Below, one piece after another: positions 1-8,480 of a stretch of DNA of 36,211 nucleotides. Each line of letters opens with the position of its first letter. The stretch's first letter is position 1. The notes below the pieces were generated by a model, which made no database searches, was not told where the DNA came from, and saw only the letters and a list, made by a program, of their open reading frames with translations. This DNA comes from Bacteroides sp. UBA7333 (GTDB taxonomy: Bacteria > Bacteroidota > Bacteroidia > Bacteroidales > Bacteroidaceae): the NCBI GenBank assembly GCA_002471195.1, contig DKPN01000028.1, forward strand, positions 30,640-66,850, read 5' to 3'. The position numbers and the translations under genes are program-made.

Positions 1-43
1 TTATCCCTTTGTTTTTTTATGCGATAAAAAGCTTGCTTTTTGT

Positions 44-60
44 TATGTAATGATTACATA
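44..60. promoter_or_regulatory. 17-bp perfect palindrome, candidate operator
   Basis: TATGTAATGATTACATA is a perfect odd palindrome: two 8-bp arms around a central G. It lies 6 bp upstream of a TAnnTTTG -7 box and 55 bp before the MFS start codon, in the place where a dimeric repressor would overlap the promoter. The binding protein cannot be named from the sequence, and no regulator gene lies beside it in the window. Confidence 0.45.
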
Positions 61-66
61 TTTCTT

Positions 67-74
67 TACCTTTG
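67..74 (+). promoter_or_regulatory. Bacteroidota -7 box for the MFS gene
   Basis: TACCTTTG matches TAnnTTTG exactly and lies 41 bp before the ATG. The nearest upstream TTTG (39-42) is 24 bp away, longer than usual for a -33 element, so only the -7 box is well supported. Confidence 0.5.
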
Positions 75-115
75 TTCTTATTAATAGCAATTAATATCGA
101 ATATCAAATAATACA

Positions 116-1486
116 ATGACAAAATTCTTAAAACAAAAATTGAACGACTCGCGTGGTATGCGTTGGGGTGCCTTATTTATTGTAGCTTTCACTATGATGG
201 CCGCTTATTATGTAAACGATGTGGTTGCCCCATTAAAAACAATGCTTGAATCCGATTTAGCATGGACAAGTAGTGATTACGGTTTTTTTACAGGAGCTTA
301 TAGCTTTTTGAATGTATTCTTTTTGATGTTGATATGGGGCGGTTTAATTCTTGACCGTTTTGGTATTCGCTTTACTGGCAAACTCTCTACTATTTTAATG
401 GTTTTAGGGACTGCTCTCGAATATTATGCTATGACTGCTTTAGCAGATGCAGATGGTATGATATTTGGATATAAGACAGGCGTGTTTGTTGCTTCTACAG
501 GGTATGCTATTTTTGGTGTAGGTGCTGAAGTTGCAGGTATTACAGTTACTAAAATTATCGCAAAATGGTTTCATGGTAAAGAAATGGCTACTGCCATGGG
601 TGTTCAGGTTGCATTAGCACGTATTGGTTCACAAGCAGGATATGCTGTTGCTATACCCGTAGCACGTGCATGGGGGCTTTCTTTTCCAATATTGATTGGG
701 TTAGTATTATTATTGGGCGGTTTGATTGCCTTTTTTGCTTTCTCAGTAATGGACAAAAAGCTCGATGCTCAGATTGAAGAGCAAGCTGAGGAAACTGGTA
801 ATACTTCGGAGGAAGAAAAATTCTCTATTGGAGATGTAAAAAAGATCTTATGTAATCCTGGTTTTTGGTTAATTGCTTTGCTGTGCGTATTATTTTACTC
901 ATGTGTTTTTCCTTTCCAAAAATTTGCATCAGAGTTAATGATCAGCAAATATAATATTGATGAAAATATTGCTGGTACCTTTGTGGGACTCCCAGCACTT
1001 GGAGCTTTAATATTAACTCCATTGTTTGGTAGCTACATTGATAAACATGGTAAGTCTGCTTCTATTATGATCTTAGGTGCTGCTATGCTGATTATGGTGC
1101 ATTTTATTTATGCAATCCCTTCTATTCAATATTCTTTAGTTGCCATTATACTAATGATAATCTTGGGTATTGCATTCTCATTAGTACCTTCAGCAATGTG
1201 GCCAGCTGTAGCCAAAATATTTCCAGTGAATCAGTTAGGTACTGCTTATGCTCTGATCTTCTTTATTCAGAATATTGGTTTGTGGGGTATACCGACTTTA
1301 ATAGGCAAGGTTTTGGATGAACACTGTATAACGGGACAAGTAGATGGCGTAACAATTTATGACTATACTTTACCTATGTATATTTTTACAGGAATAGCAA
1401 CATTATCGCTATTGGTAGCAATAATGCTGAAATTTGCTGATAAGAAATATGGATACGGCTTAGAGTTATCTAATATTCAAAAATAA
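116..1486 (+). CDS. MFS transporter
   Basis: This is an inner-membrane secondary carrier of the major facilitator superfamily. Its 456 residues are hydrophobic throughout, with segments compatible with 12 helices. A polar cytoplasmic loop (about residues 215-245, rich in Glu and Lys) separates two six-helix halves. The motif GGLILDRFGIRFTG at about residues 76-89 corresponds to the MFS loop 2-3 signature (G-x3-D-R-x-G). The substrate cannot be read from the sequence. The next gene, a PqqD-like protein, starts 6 bp after the stop, so the two are almost certainly co-transcribed. The start is supported by a TAnnTTTG box 41 bp upstream. A palindrome at 44-60 suggests repression by an unidentified regulator. 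Confidence 0.88.
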   Translation: MTKFLKQKLNDSRGMRWGALFIVAFTMMAAYYVNDVVAPLKTMLESDLAWTSSDYGFFTGAYSFLNVFFLMLIWGGLILDRFGIRFTGKLSTILMVLGTALEYYAMTALADADGMIFGYKTGVFVASTGYAIFGVGAEVAGITVTKIIAKWFHGKEMATAMGVQVALARIGSQAGYAVAIPVARAWGLSFPILIGLVLLLGGLIAFFAFSVMDKKLDAQIEEQAEETGNTSEEEKFSIGDVKKILCNPGFWLIALLCVLFYSCVFPFQKFASELMISKYNIDENIAGTFVGLPALGALILTPLFGSYIDKHGKSASIMILGAAMLIMVHFIYAIPSIQYSLVAIILMIILGIAFSLVPSAMWPAVAKIFPVNQLGTAYALIFFIQNIGLWGIPTLIGKVLDEHCITGQVDGVTIYDYTLPMYIFTGIATLSLLVAIMLKFADKKYGYGLELSNIQK

Positions 1487-1492
1487 AAGCGT

Positions 1493-1846
1493 ATGGCTGC
1501 GAAAGAAAAGATCAATTTATTAGATATAATTCCATTGCGTAGTACACATGTTACAACAGAATGGGAAGGTGATTATGCTATAATCACCTTCCCACGCTAT
1601 AAATATGAATGGATGAAACGTATTCTTGTTTCGACTGGAAAATCAACTCATGTAAAGTTGCAATTAGGAGAGCATGGTACTGCTGTATGGCAATTAATTG
1701 ATGGTAAAACGAGCGTTTCGACAATTATAAACTCCCTAGCCAACCATTTTGAAAATGAGGAGAACTATGCTTCACGTATAGTTAACTATATCTATCAGTT
1801 ACAAAAAGATGGATTTATTATTTATCTTCTTCCCGATCAACCTTAG
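1493..1846 (+). CDS. PqqD family protein
   Basis: A 117-residue soluble protein of the PqqD-like fold, a small winged-helix peptide chaperone that in known systems presents precursor peptides to radical-SAM or other modifying enzymes. The recognisable core is about residues 55-112: a LGEHGTAVWQLIDGKTSV stretch (the usual 'G-x-A-x-x-I-W-x-L-I-D-G' signature), then the helix with SIINSLANHF and a terminal DGFI strand. About 50 extra N-terminal residues are not part of the usual domain. No modifying enzyme or precursor peptide is adjacent; the only partner is the MFS gene ending 6 bp upstream. The role in this pair is unknown. The last 29 bp overlap the 3' end of the convergent DUF4831 gene. Confidence 0.8.
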   Translation: MAAKEKINLLDIIPLRSTHVTTEWEGDYAIITFPRYKYEWMKRILVSTGKSTHVKLQLGEHGTAVWQLIDGKTSVSTIINSLANHFENEENYASRIVNYIYQLQKDGFIIYLLPDQP

Positions 1847-2879
1847 TTAACCCACCGGTTGTAGGATTAAATATAATCTTTATTGTAGAATTCTTATTAA
1901 ATAATGCAGGTGCCAGATACTCGGTTAACCCAAATTGTGTGATAGGAATCTCTTTTTCTATTATCACCTTTCCGTCTTTTTTAAGCGATACAATGCCTTT
2001 TCCTGGTACATTGTATGCAATGCCTTCCATTTTCTTTTTACCATCATCGATGGTATTATCTATTTCTGTTACATTTTTAAGTGATAGATAAATAGGTTCG
2101 CCTGCCAAATCATTATTGTTTACTATACCCAATTTATTTGAAAATCTCATCACTACCTCGTTATCAATGCTGTTTTCAGGACTGATATGAGTAGTATATG
2201 TTTTTTCCTCTTTATTATACTTACCGGTGAATAGCTCTGTCAATGCTTTTTCTTGATCTTCAAGTGTTTCGAGCATGATGCGCATTTGTTCACCATCATT
2301 AGGCATAAAGTCAGCTTGTCCTCTTACCAAAGCATTTTTACTGTCTCGGATATTGTAAATCTCTTTTGCAACCAGTTCTGCGACTTTAGCCGATGAATTT
2401 GCCATCAAGATATCTTCCGTCAAAAAATCATGTGGATTCAGAGCTTTTCGTTCTTTGCTAACGGGAGCATTTGTTTCATTAGCAGTCTCTTTTCTGATGG
2501 GCACATTGATGGATTTAATCACTCCATCATCAGTAAGTTCAACAAGAGGAGCTACCGTTTTGTCTTTCATTTTAATAAAATAGATATTATCTTTATCGGC
2601 CACACCTACTGAACGCACCCCTAAACTGATGAGTTCATAATACTCTGCTGCTTCAGTCGATACATCATTTAAACGCAAATATCTATTAGCATATTTGGCA
2701 AGTTCACCCGGATAATATTTTACCTTATTCACTTTGGCTTCAACCTCAATCATCGATTTAGGGAGTGCATATGTCACTCCATAATCTTTTCCACGCATTA
2801 CCCCTTGCACAACTTCTGTTTGCGCATACATCAGCGATGATATTGAGGCAAATGCCATTATTACACAAGCTTTTTTCAT
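1818..2879 (-). CDS. DUF4831 family exported protein
   Basis: A 353-residue protein with a Sec signal peptide (residues 1-19, positive MKK then a hydrophobic run ending at A-Q), so it is likely periplasmic. It resembles the DUF4831 family found in Bacteroidota; no function is established. Visible features are an N-terminal region of short beta-type sequence (GVTYALPKSMIEVEAKV), a middle segment with the typical ILMANSSAKVAELVAKEIY stretch (about residues 158-175), and a C-terminus ending in IIFNPTTGGLTKVDREEDK. It follows the NAD(P)HX repair gene on the same strand after 70 bp and may be transcribed with it. Its 3' end overlaps the PqqD-like gene on the other strand by 29 bp, with no terminator hairpin between them. 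Confidence 0.75.
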   Translation of the reverse strand: MKKACVIMAFASISSLMYAQTEVVQGVMRGKDYGVTYALPKSMIEVEAKVNKVKYYPGELAKYANRYLRLNDVSTEAAEYYELISLGVRSVGVADKDNIYFIKMKDKTVAPLVELTDDGVIKSINVPIRKETANETNAPVSKERKALNPHDFLTEDILMANSSAKVAELVAKEIYNIRDSKNALVRGQADFMPNDGEQMRIMLETLEDQEKALTELFTGKYNKEEKTYTTHISPENSIDNEVVMRFSNKLGIVNNNDLAGEPIYLSLKNVTEIDNTIDDGKKKMEGIAYNVPGKGIVSLKKDGKVIIEKEIPITQFGLTEYLAPALFNKNSTIKIIFNPTTGGLTKVDREEDK

Positions 2880-2949
2880 TATTATCTATAAATATAGTTT
2901 GCTAAACAAAAATAAGTAAGTTCTTTTAAAAAACACCTTCTCTTAACCT

Positions 2950-4461
2950 TTATTCGCTTATCAAACGAAAAGCTTTATGAAGGTATGATACAATATCACA
3001 AGCATTCATGCCGATATCTCCTATTTTTTGGCAAGCTAAATCGCCGGCCAGTCCATGAACAAACGTACTGATTTTGCATACTTGTTCGGATGAATATCCT
3101 TGTGCCATTAGTGCCAACATAATGCCTGTTAAAACATCACCACTACCACCAGTTGCCATACCTGCATTTCCAGTCGGATTAAAATAAAATTTGCTATCGG
3201 GCGTAATAATAGTAGTGAAAGCACCTTTCAAAACGATATAGATATTGGCACTTTTTGCAAGTTCCGATCCTTTCATTAGTCTTTCATACGAGTTTTGGCA
3301 CTTTCCAACTAGCCGTTCAAATTCTTTCGGATGAGGTGTTAGTATGGATTTTTCGGGTAGATTATTTAATAAGTTCTTATTATTGGCTATAATATTTAAG
3401 GCATCAGCATCGAGTATCATGGGCGATTGACATTCATTGATTTGATCAATCAATACCATCTCAGTTAAGGCACTTTGTCCGATTCCTGGTCCTATGGCTA
3501 TTGCTTGATATTTTGAAGTGTCAATATATTCACCCCACTCTTTTTCTTGAATATCATTTTCAATAATAGCCGTTGGTACTGTTGTTTGTAGAATGCAGTT
3601 GTTTGCATATGGTGAATGTACTGTAAGAATACCAGTTCCCGAACGCATACAAGCTTTTGCCGATAATACCGCTGCACCCGCCATTCCATAAGATCCTGCA
3701 ACCAATAAAGCATGTCCATAGTTGCCTTTATGCGAAAATTTTGATCTTGGTTTAATATAACTTTTTACTTCTTCAATATCAATCAAGTTATAATTGGTTT
3801 CTATATCGTCGATGATGTCATTGTCAATGTTCAAATCGACAACATCCCAATCGCCTACAATACTTTCGTTTTCAGCAAATAAAAATGCTAATTTCGGAAA
3901 CTGTAAACTTAGTGTTACATCGGCTCTTACAATATTAGCTTTAATATTTGTTGAGTTGTCTTCTCCCATTAACCCCGATGGAATATCTATAGATACAACA
4001 GTTGCTTGTGAAGCATTGATATGCCTTACAACCGCTGCAAACCCACCCGATAATGGTTTATTAAGTCCAGCACCAAATAGCGCATCAATCACTAAGGTAT
4101 CTCTAGTAAGGATAGGAGGCGTAAACTGATTGGTGATTTCGTGAAAATTAATGTTCGAAACCTCTTCAATGCGCTGTTTGTTGATTTGGCATTCAACTGA
4201 TAGATTATTCGCGGTGTTAAACAAATAAACTTCAATCGCATAATCATTTTCAGCTAAAAATCGTGCAATGGCTAATGCATCTCCTCCATTATTGCCGGGT
4301 CCGGCAAATATAACTACCGGCATATCATTGTGCCAGCGTTCCATTATCGCATTCGACAATGCGATAGCCGCGCGCTCCATTAAGTCAATCGATTCGATAC
4401 TTTCTGTAGCTATAATTTGTTTATCTAATACCTTTATAATATTTGTAGGAAGAATTTTCAT
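2950..4461 (-). CDS. nnr: bifunctional NAD(P)H-hydrate epimerase / ADP-dependent dehydratase
   Basis: This enzyme repairs hydrated NADH and NADPH: the N-terminal half epimerises R- and S-NAD(P)HX, and the C-terminal half dehydrates the S form using ADP. It is cytosolic, with 503 residues, the usual length for the fusion. The YjeF-N domain spans about residues 1-215, with the FAGPGNNGGDALAIARFL loop and GLMGEDNS further on. The ribokinase-like C-terminal domain spans about 225-500, with HKGNYGHALLVAGSYGMAGAA, DADALNII, LTPHPKEFERL and the GGSGDVLTGI motif, all intact. DUF4831 lies 70 bp downstream on the same strand. The start at 4461 gives the standard MKILPTNIIKVLDKQ opening. Confidence 0.93.
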   Translation of the reverse strand: MKILPTNIIKVLDKQIIATESIESIDLMERAAIALSNAIMERWHNDMPVVIFAGPGNNGGDALAIARFLAENDYAIEVYLFNTANNLSVECQINKQRIEEVSNINFHEITNQFTPPILTRDTLVIDALFGAGLNKPLSGGFAAVVRHINASQATVVSIDIPSGLMGEDNSTNIKANIVRADVTLSLQFPKLAFLFAENESIVGDWDVVDLNIDNDIIDDIETNYNLIDIEEVKSYIKPRSKFSHKGNYGHALLVAGSYGMAGAAVLSAKACMRSGTGILTVHSPYANNCILQTTVPTAIIENDIQEKEWGEYIDTSKYQAIAIGPGIGQSALTEMVLIDQINECQSPMILDADALNIIANNKNLLNNLPEKSILTPHPKEFERLVGKCQNSYERLMKGSELAKSANIYIVLKGAFTTIITPDSKFYFNPTGNAGMATGGSGDVLTGIMLALMAQGYSSEQVCKISTFVHGLAGDLACQKIGDIGMNACDIVSYLHKAFRLISE

Positions 4462-4686
4462 TTTAAAATCTTTGTTAGTGCTCTATTTATATGCCATCAT
4501 TATTATTTGACGAAGTTAAGTAACATTTTTCTAAATATCAACTTCATAAATATGATTCAGTTTAACTCTTTAACAATATCATATAAAGTAACATATTCAT
4601 CCTGATAGTGTTCTATAATTTTAGTTTTAAATTGAACTTTTATATTTATCATCTTGTTTATAAAATAAAATTTAAATTATACGATT

Positions 4687-5226
4687 ATGGCAAATAAAGC
4701 AAAAAGCATTGAGTTATTAAACAAAGGTGTGGCAAAAGAGATTGAAACCGTATTGCAATATTTATACTTTCAATTTCATTTTGAAGATAAAGGGTATACC
4801 CATTTAGCAAAGTTGTATAAAAATGTTGCAATAAAAGAAATGATGCATATAGATATGTTATCAGATAGAATTTTATTCTTGAAGGGTGATGTAATAATGA
4901 AACCTGTATCTGAAATTGTTTATTTAGACAAAAAAGAGGGTCAAGTTGATTTAGATATCAAGCGTGTACTTGAGATTTCGGCTGAATTGGAACGTAAAAC
5001 TGTTGATGCCTACAATGATTTTGCCATGCAATGTGGCGCAGCAGGAGATGCAACATCTAAGCGTTTGTTTGAAAAACTAATAGAGATAGAAGAAGAACAT
5101 GAAGATACATTCGATATTGAATGTGATAATTATGTGAAATTCGGAGAAACATATCTTGCGCTTCAAACGATTCAACGTGTCAATGGACGAGAAGAAAGTG
5201 GTCGAGAAGACATCGGTATGGAATAA
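4687..5226 (+). CDS. bfr: bacterioferritin
   Basis: A ferritin-like four-helix iron-storage protein that oxidises and mineralises iron in a 24-mer cage. The 179 residues carry the diiron ligands at the usual bacterioferritin positions: E18, E51 and H54 in the first helix pair, and an E135-x-x-H138 motif in the fourth helix, with a Glu-rich segment near 100-102 for the remaining ligand. M52 sits exactly where bacterioferritins have the methionine that binds heme at the dimer interface, which favours bacterioferritin over a Dps or plain ferritin. The C-terminus has about 20 polar extra residues (NGREESGREDIGME). It is a single-gene unit, with a strong hairpin at 5286-5322 after the stop. It could alternatively be annotated as a generic ferritin-like domain protein. 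Confidence 0.85.
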   Translation: MANKAKSIELLNKGVAKEIETVLQYLYFQFHFEDKGYTHLAKLYKNVAIKEMMHIDMLSDRILFLKGDVIMKPVSEIVYLDKKEGQVDLDIKRVLEISAELERKTVDAYNDFAMQCGAAGDATSKRLFEKLIEIEEEHEDTFDIECDNYVKFGETYLALQTIQRVNGREESGREDIGME

Positions 5227-5285
5227 TATTTCTACTACTGTTTATCGTTTAAAACCGATTTAAATCAACTATTTGTACTATATAA

Positions 5286-5322
5286 ATAATGGGTATAGCT
5301 TATTGTTAGCTATACCCATTAT
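5286..5322. terminator. bidirectional terminator between bfr and recA
   Basis: A perfect 15-bp inverted repeat (5286-5300 with 5308-5322) around a 7-nt loop sits between convergent bfr and recA. It is placed to end both transcripts; the flanking T runs are short. Confidence 0.75.
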
Positions 5323-5345
5323 GATTTATTGAATGATAATAAATA

Positions 5346-6383
5346 TTATTTGTGCTCTTGAAGTTTTGCGAATATTAGTCCTTCTAGCTCTTCTGCCAAC
5401 TCTGGATTATCTAATACGCATTGTTTAGCCGCATCACGTCCTTGTCCAAGTTTCGTGTCATTGTAGCTATACCATGAACCACTTTTTTTGATGATTCCCA
5501 TATCAGCCCCTAGATCAATAATTTCACCAGCACGTGAGATGCCTTCACCAAACATGATGTCGAATTCAGCTCTACGGAAAGGAGGAGCTACTTTATTTTT
5601 TACAATCTTTACTTTAGTTGCTTTACCAATCATGTCTTCGCCATCTTTAATAGCTTGTCCACCACGGATGTCTACACGTACAGAAGCATAAAACTTCAAT
5701 GCATTACCACCTGTTGTTGTTTCAGGGTTACCAAACATTACACCGATTTTTTCGCGCAATTGGTTGATAAATATACAAGTCGTGCGAGTTTTGCTTACAG
5801 CAGCAGTTAATTTTCGTAGTGCTTGCGACATTAATCTTGCTTGCAAACCAACTTTGTTGTCTCCCATATCACCTTCGATTTCGGCTTTTGGAGTAAGAGC
5901 TGCAACCGAGTCAATCACAATAATATCAATAGCCGATGAACGTATCAATTGTTCCGCAATTTCTAAAGCTTGCTCTCCATTATCGGGTTGTGATATAAAT
6001 AGATTATCTACATCAACACCAAGTTTTTCTGCATAAAAGCGGTCGAAAGCATGTTCTGCATCGATAAATGCTGCAATGCCACCAGCTTTTTGAGCTTCAG
6101 CAATGGCGTGTATTGCTAATGTTGTTTTACCAGATGATTCAGGACCATAAATTTCGATTATTCTACCTCTTGGATAGCCCCCAACACCAAGTGCTGAATT
6201 TAAGGCTATAGATCCAGTAGGAATAACTTCGATTTGTTCTACTACCTCATCACCCATTTTCATAATAGAGCCTTTCCCATAGTTCTTCTCTATTTTGTCC
6301 ATGGCAGCCTGTAGGGCTTTTAATTTTTCGTTTGATGCCATATTATTTCCTGTTTCAAAATTTAGTTCGTCTTTCTTTGCCAT
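5346..6383 (-). CDS. recA: recombinase RecA
   Basis: The DNA recombinase that forms filaments on single-stranded DNA, drives strand exchange and stimulates LexA-type self-cleavage. It has 345 residues, normal for the family. Walker A GPESSGKT lies at 80-87; the Walker B strand DIIVIDSVAAL, the FINQLREKIGVMFGNPETTTGG loop (L2 and the RecA signature) and the C-terminal lobe are all intact. A second in-frame Met at residue 15 is a possible alternative start; the longer form is normal in Bacteroidota. It starts 24 bp downstream of bcp on the same strand, so bcp-recA is probably one transcript. No LexA-type box could be recognised. Confidence 0.98.
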   Translation of the reverse strand: MAKKDELNFETGNNMASNEKLKALQAAMDKIEKNYGKGSIMKMGDEVVEQIEVIPTGSIALNSALGVGGYPRGRIIEIYGPESSGKTTLAIHAIAEAQKAGGIAAFIDAEHAFDRFYAEKLGVDVDNLFISQPDNGEQALEIAEQLIRSSAIDIIVIDSVAALTPKAEIEGDMGDNKVGLQARLMSQALRKLTAAVSKTRTTCIFINQLREKIGVMFGNPETTTGGNALKFYASVRVDIRGGQAIKDGEDMIGKATKVKIVKNKVAPPFRRAEFDIMFGEGISRAGEIIDLGADMGIIKKSGSWYSYNDTKLGQGRDAAKQCVLDNPELAEELEGLIFAKLQEHK

Positions 6384-6407
6384 ATTCGTTCTGTTTTAAT
6401 TATTGGT

Positions 6408-6863
6408 TTATTGTAAAGCCAAAATTTGAGTGGCATGTTCTTTTGTTTTTATTTCTTTGGGTGAGAATATTTTTTCAATTACACCATCCTTATTGATTAG
6501 GAAAGTCGTTCTGAAAGTTCCCATATATTTACGGCCTGCCAATGTTTTTTCGCCCCATACACCAAATTCTTCTACCAGCTTTTTATCGGTATCAGCTATC
6601 AGTGGAAAAGGTAGATTATTTTTAGCAATAAATTTTTGATGAGATTGTTCGCTGTCTACACTTACACCTATTACAGCATACCCTTTTTCGAGTAAGTGTG
6701 AATAATTATCGCGCATACTACAAGCTTCGGCTGTACACCCTGGTGTACTATCTTTAGGATAGAAATATAAAATTATATTTTTTCCTTTATAATCACTTAG
6801 ACGTATATCTTTCCCATTTTCGTCTTTTCCCAGTAAATCGGGAACTTTATCTCCTATTTTCAT
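6408..6863 (-). CDS. bcp: thioredoxin-dependent peroxiredoxin Bcp
   Basis: A cytosolic peroxiredoxin of the Bcp/PrxQ class that reduces hydrogen peroxide and organic hydroperoxides with electrons from thioredoxin. It has 151 residues from the chosen start, typical for Bcp. The peroxidatic cysteine C43 lies in STPGCTAEAC and the resolving C48 follows five residues later, the PrxQ arrangement. The FRTTFLINKDG strand is the usual C-terminal core. The frame is open further upstream to 6938, but those 25 residues (MVYRHSYLTT...) do not resemble the family, so the ATG at 6863 was chosen. recA follows after 24 bp. Confidence 0.95.
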   Translation of the reverse strand: MKIGDKVPDLLGKDENGKDIRLSDYKGKNIILYFYPKDSTPGCTAEACSMRDNYSHLLEKGYAVIGVSVDSEQSHQKFIAKNNLPFPLIADTDKKLVEEFGVWGEKTLAGRKYMGTFRTTFLINKDGVIEKIFSPKEIKTKEHATQILALQ

Positions 6864-7051
6864 GATTCTTATCTTTTTGATTTTTAAACCCAGTGTGAAC
6901 TTTATCAATGTAGTTAAATATGAGTGGCGATACACCAATATTTATGTCAGTGGAAATATCAGTATCACTGATTTATGAAAAATAATAGTTAATCTTATGG
7001 CCAAAAATAAGAGTGATTAACGAATTTTTCTTCGAGTTAGGAAGGTATAAG

Positions 7052-7089
7052 TTAAAGTTAAACGATGGAGATTCACCGTTTAACTTTAA
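7052..7089 (-). terminator. terminator after the saccharopine dehydrogenase-like gene
   Basis: A 13-bp perfect inverted repeat (7052-7064 with 7077-7089) begins 13 bp beyond the stop codon of the minus-strand dehydrogenase gene. It separates that gene from bcp-recA, suggesting they are distinct units. Confidence 0.6.
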
Positions 7090-7102
7090 TGGATATATCA
7101 GA

Positions 7103-8296
7103 TTACAATTCTAAATTCTTATCGAATTCTTCGTGCCAAGGCAATCCTTGAATATTTAATTGTTCCATAAATGGATCTGGATTAAACTCTTCTACATTCC
7201 ATACTCCCGGACGTTTCCATTCGCCCTTGAAGAACATCATAGCTCCTATCATAGCAGGAACCCCTGTTGTATAGCTTACTCCTTGCATGCCGGTTTCTTC
7301 GTAGGCAGCACGATGGCTACAATTATTGTAAATGTAATATGTGCGCTCTTTGCCATCTTTCATACCGCGAATGCGACAGCCTATTGAAGTTTCACCTTCA
7401 TAGTTCTCACCCAAGTCTTGTGGATTTGGTAATACGGCTTTCAAGAATTGTAGAGGAACTATTTCCATTCCGTTGTAATTGATTGGTTCGATACTAGCCA
7501 TACCAATATTTTGAATCACACGAAGGTGAGTTAAATACTCCTGACCAAATGTCATCCAGAAACGTGCTCGTTTAATGGTTGGGAAGTTTTTCACCAATGA
7601 TTCAAGCTCTTCGTGAAACAATAAATATGAATCGCGAGGGCCAATATTAGGGTATGTAATATCTTGGTGCACAGAAAGTGGCGCAGTTGTATGCCATTCA
7701 CCATTCTCAAAGTAACGTCCTTCTTGAGTAATCTCACGGATGTTAATTTCAGGATTAAAGTTAGTCGCAAAAGCTTTATGATGATCACCTGCGTTACAAT
7801 CAACGATATCAAGATATTCAATTTCATCGAAGTAATGTTTAGCAGCATAAGCTGTAAAGATACCACTCACACCCGGATCGAATCCACATCCTAAAATAGC
7901 AGTTAGACCTGCATCTTCAAAGCGTTTTTTATAAGCCCATTGCCAGCTGTATTCAAAATGTGCTTCGTCTTTAGGCTCATAATTGGCAGTGTCTAAGTAG
8001 TTGACACCTGCTTGCAAACAAGCTTCCATGATGGTTAAATCTTGATAAGGAAGTGCTACATTGATAACAATTTCAGGTTTGAAATCATTAAACAAAGCTA
8101 CTAACTCTTCAACGTTATCAGCATCTACTTGAGATGTTTTAATATTGGGGTTACCGATGGCGCTAACAATCGCATCACATTTAGATTTAGTTCGACTGGC
8201 AATCATGATGTCAGTGAAAATATCGGCATTCTGTGCCACTTTGTGCGCTACGACAGTACCAACACCGCCCGCACCGATAATAAGAACTCTACCCAT
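7103..8296 (-). CDS. saccharopine dehydrogenase family protein, probable carboxynorspermidine synthase
   Basis: An NADPH-dependent enzyme of the saccharopine dehydrogenase fold. In Bacteroidota this subtype normally acts in spermidine-type polyamine synthesis, condensing aspartate semialdehyde with a diamine to carboxy(nor)spermidine. That substrate assignment is family knowledge, not visible here. The 397 residues begin with a Rossmann nucleotide motif, VLIIGAGGVGTVV (4-16). AILGCGFDPGVSGIFTAYAAKHYFDEI (about 154-180) and GMQGVSYTTGVPAMIGAMM near the C-terminus are typical of the subgroup. No decarboxylase partner is nearby. A hairpin at 7052-7089 ends the transcript before bcp. Confidence 0.85.
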   Translation of the reverse strand: MGRVLIIGAGGVGTVVAHKVAQNADIFTDIMIASRTKSKCDAIVSAIGNPNIKTSQVDADNVEELVALFNDFKPEIVINVALPYQDLTIMEACLQAGVNYLDTANYEPKDEAHFEYSWQWAYKKRFEDAGLTAILGCGFDPGVSGIFTAYAAKHYFDEIEYLDIVDCNAGDHHKAFATNFNPEINIREITQEGRYFENGEWHTTAPLSVHQDITYPNIGPRDSYLLFHEELESLVKNFPTIKRARFWMTFGQEYLTHLRVIQNIGMASIEPINYNGMEIVPLQFLKAVLPNPQDLGENYEGETSIGCRIRGMKDGKERTYYIYNNCSHRAAYEETGMQGVSYTTGVPAMIGAMMFFKGEWKRPGVWNVEEFNPDPFMEQLNIQGLPWHEEFDKNLEL

Positions 8297-8440
8297 TTCT
8301 TTAATCTATAAATTAAAAATTAAGTATTTAAAAATTGGTTTAAGCAACAAATATACATTATTATTTGTAGATTCATCTCAGTATTCACCTTTTTATATCT
8401 ATATATTCAAACAAAAATATATTGATTATGTTATTTTTGA

Positions 8441-8448
8441 TATATTTG
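8441..8448 (+). promoter_or_regulatory. -7 box for the META lipoprotein gene
   Basis: TATATTTG matches TAnnTTTG and lies 32 bp before the ATG at 8481. No clear TTTG is found at the usual -33 distance. Confidence 0.45.
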
Positions 8449-8480
8449 CAAATTGATTTTTTAACTAAACATTAATTATA

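Noticed and set aside
24..41. AAAAAGC/GCTTTTT inverted repeat at the window start as a terminator
   Set aside because: The loop would be only 2 nt, the stem is short and AT-rich, and no upstream gene is visible to judge it.
4462..4686. Promoter search upstream of the bacterioferritin gene
   Set aside because: Only general AT-richness was seen; no TAnnTTTG box or operator could be supported.
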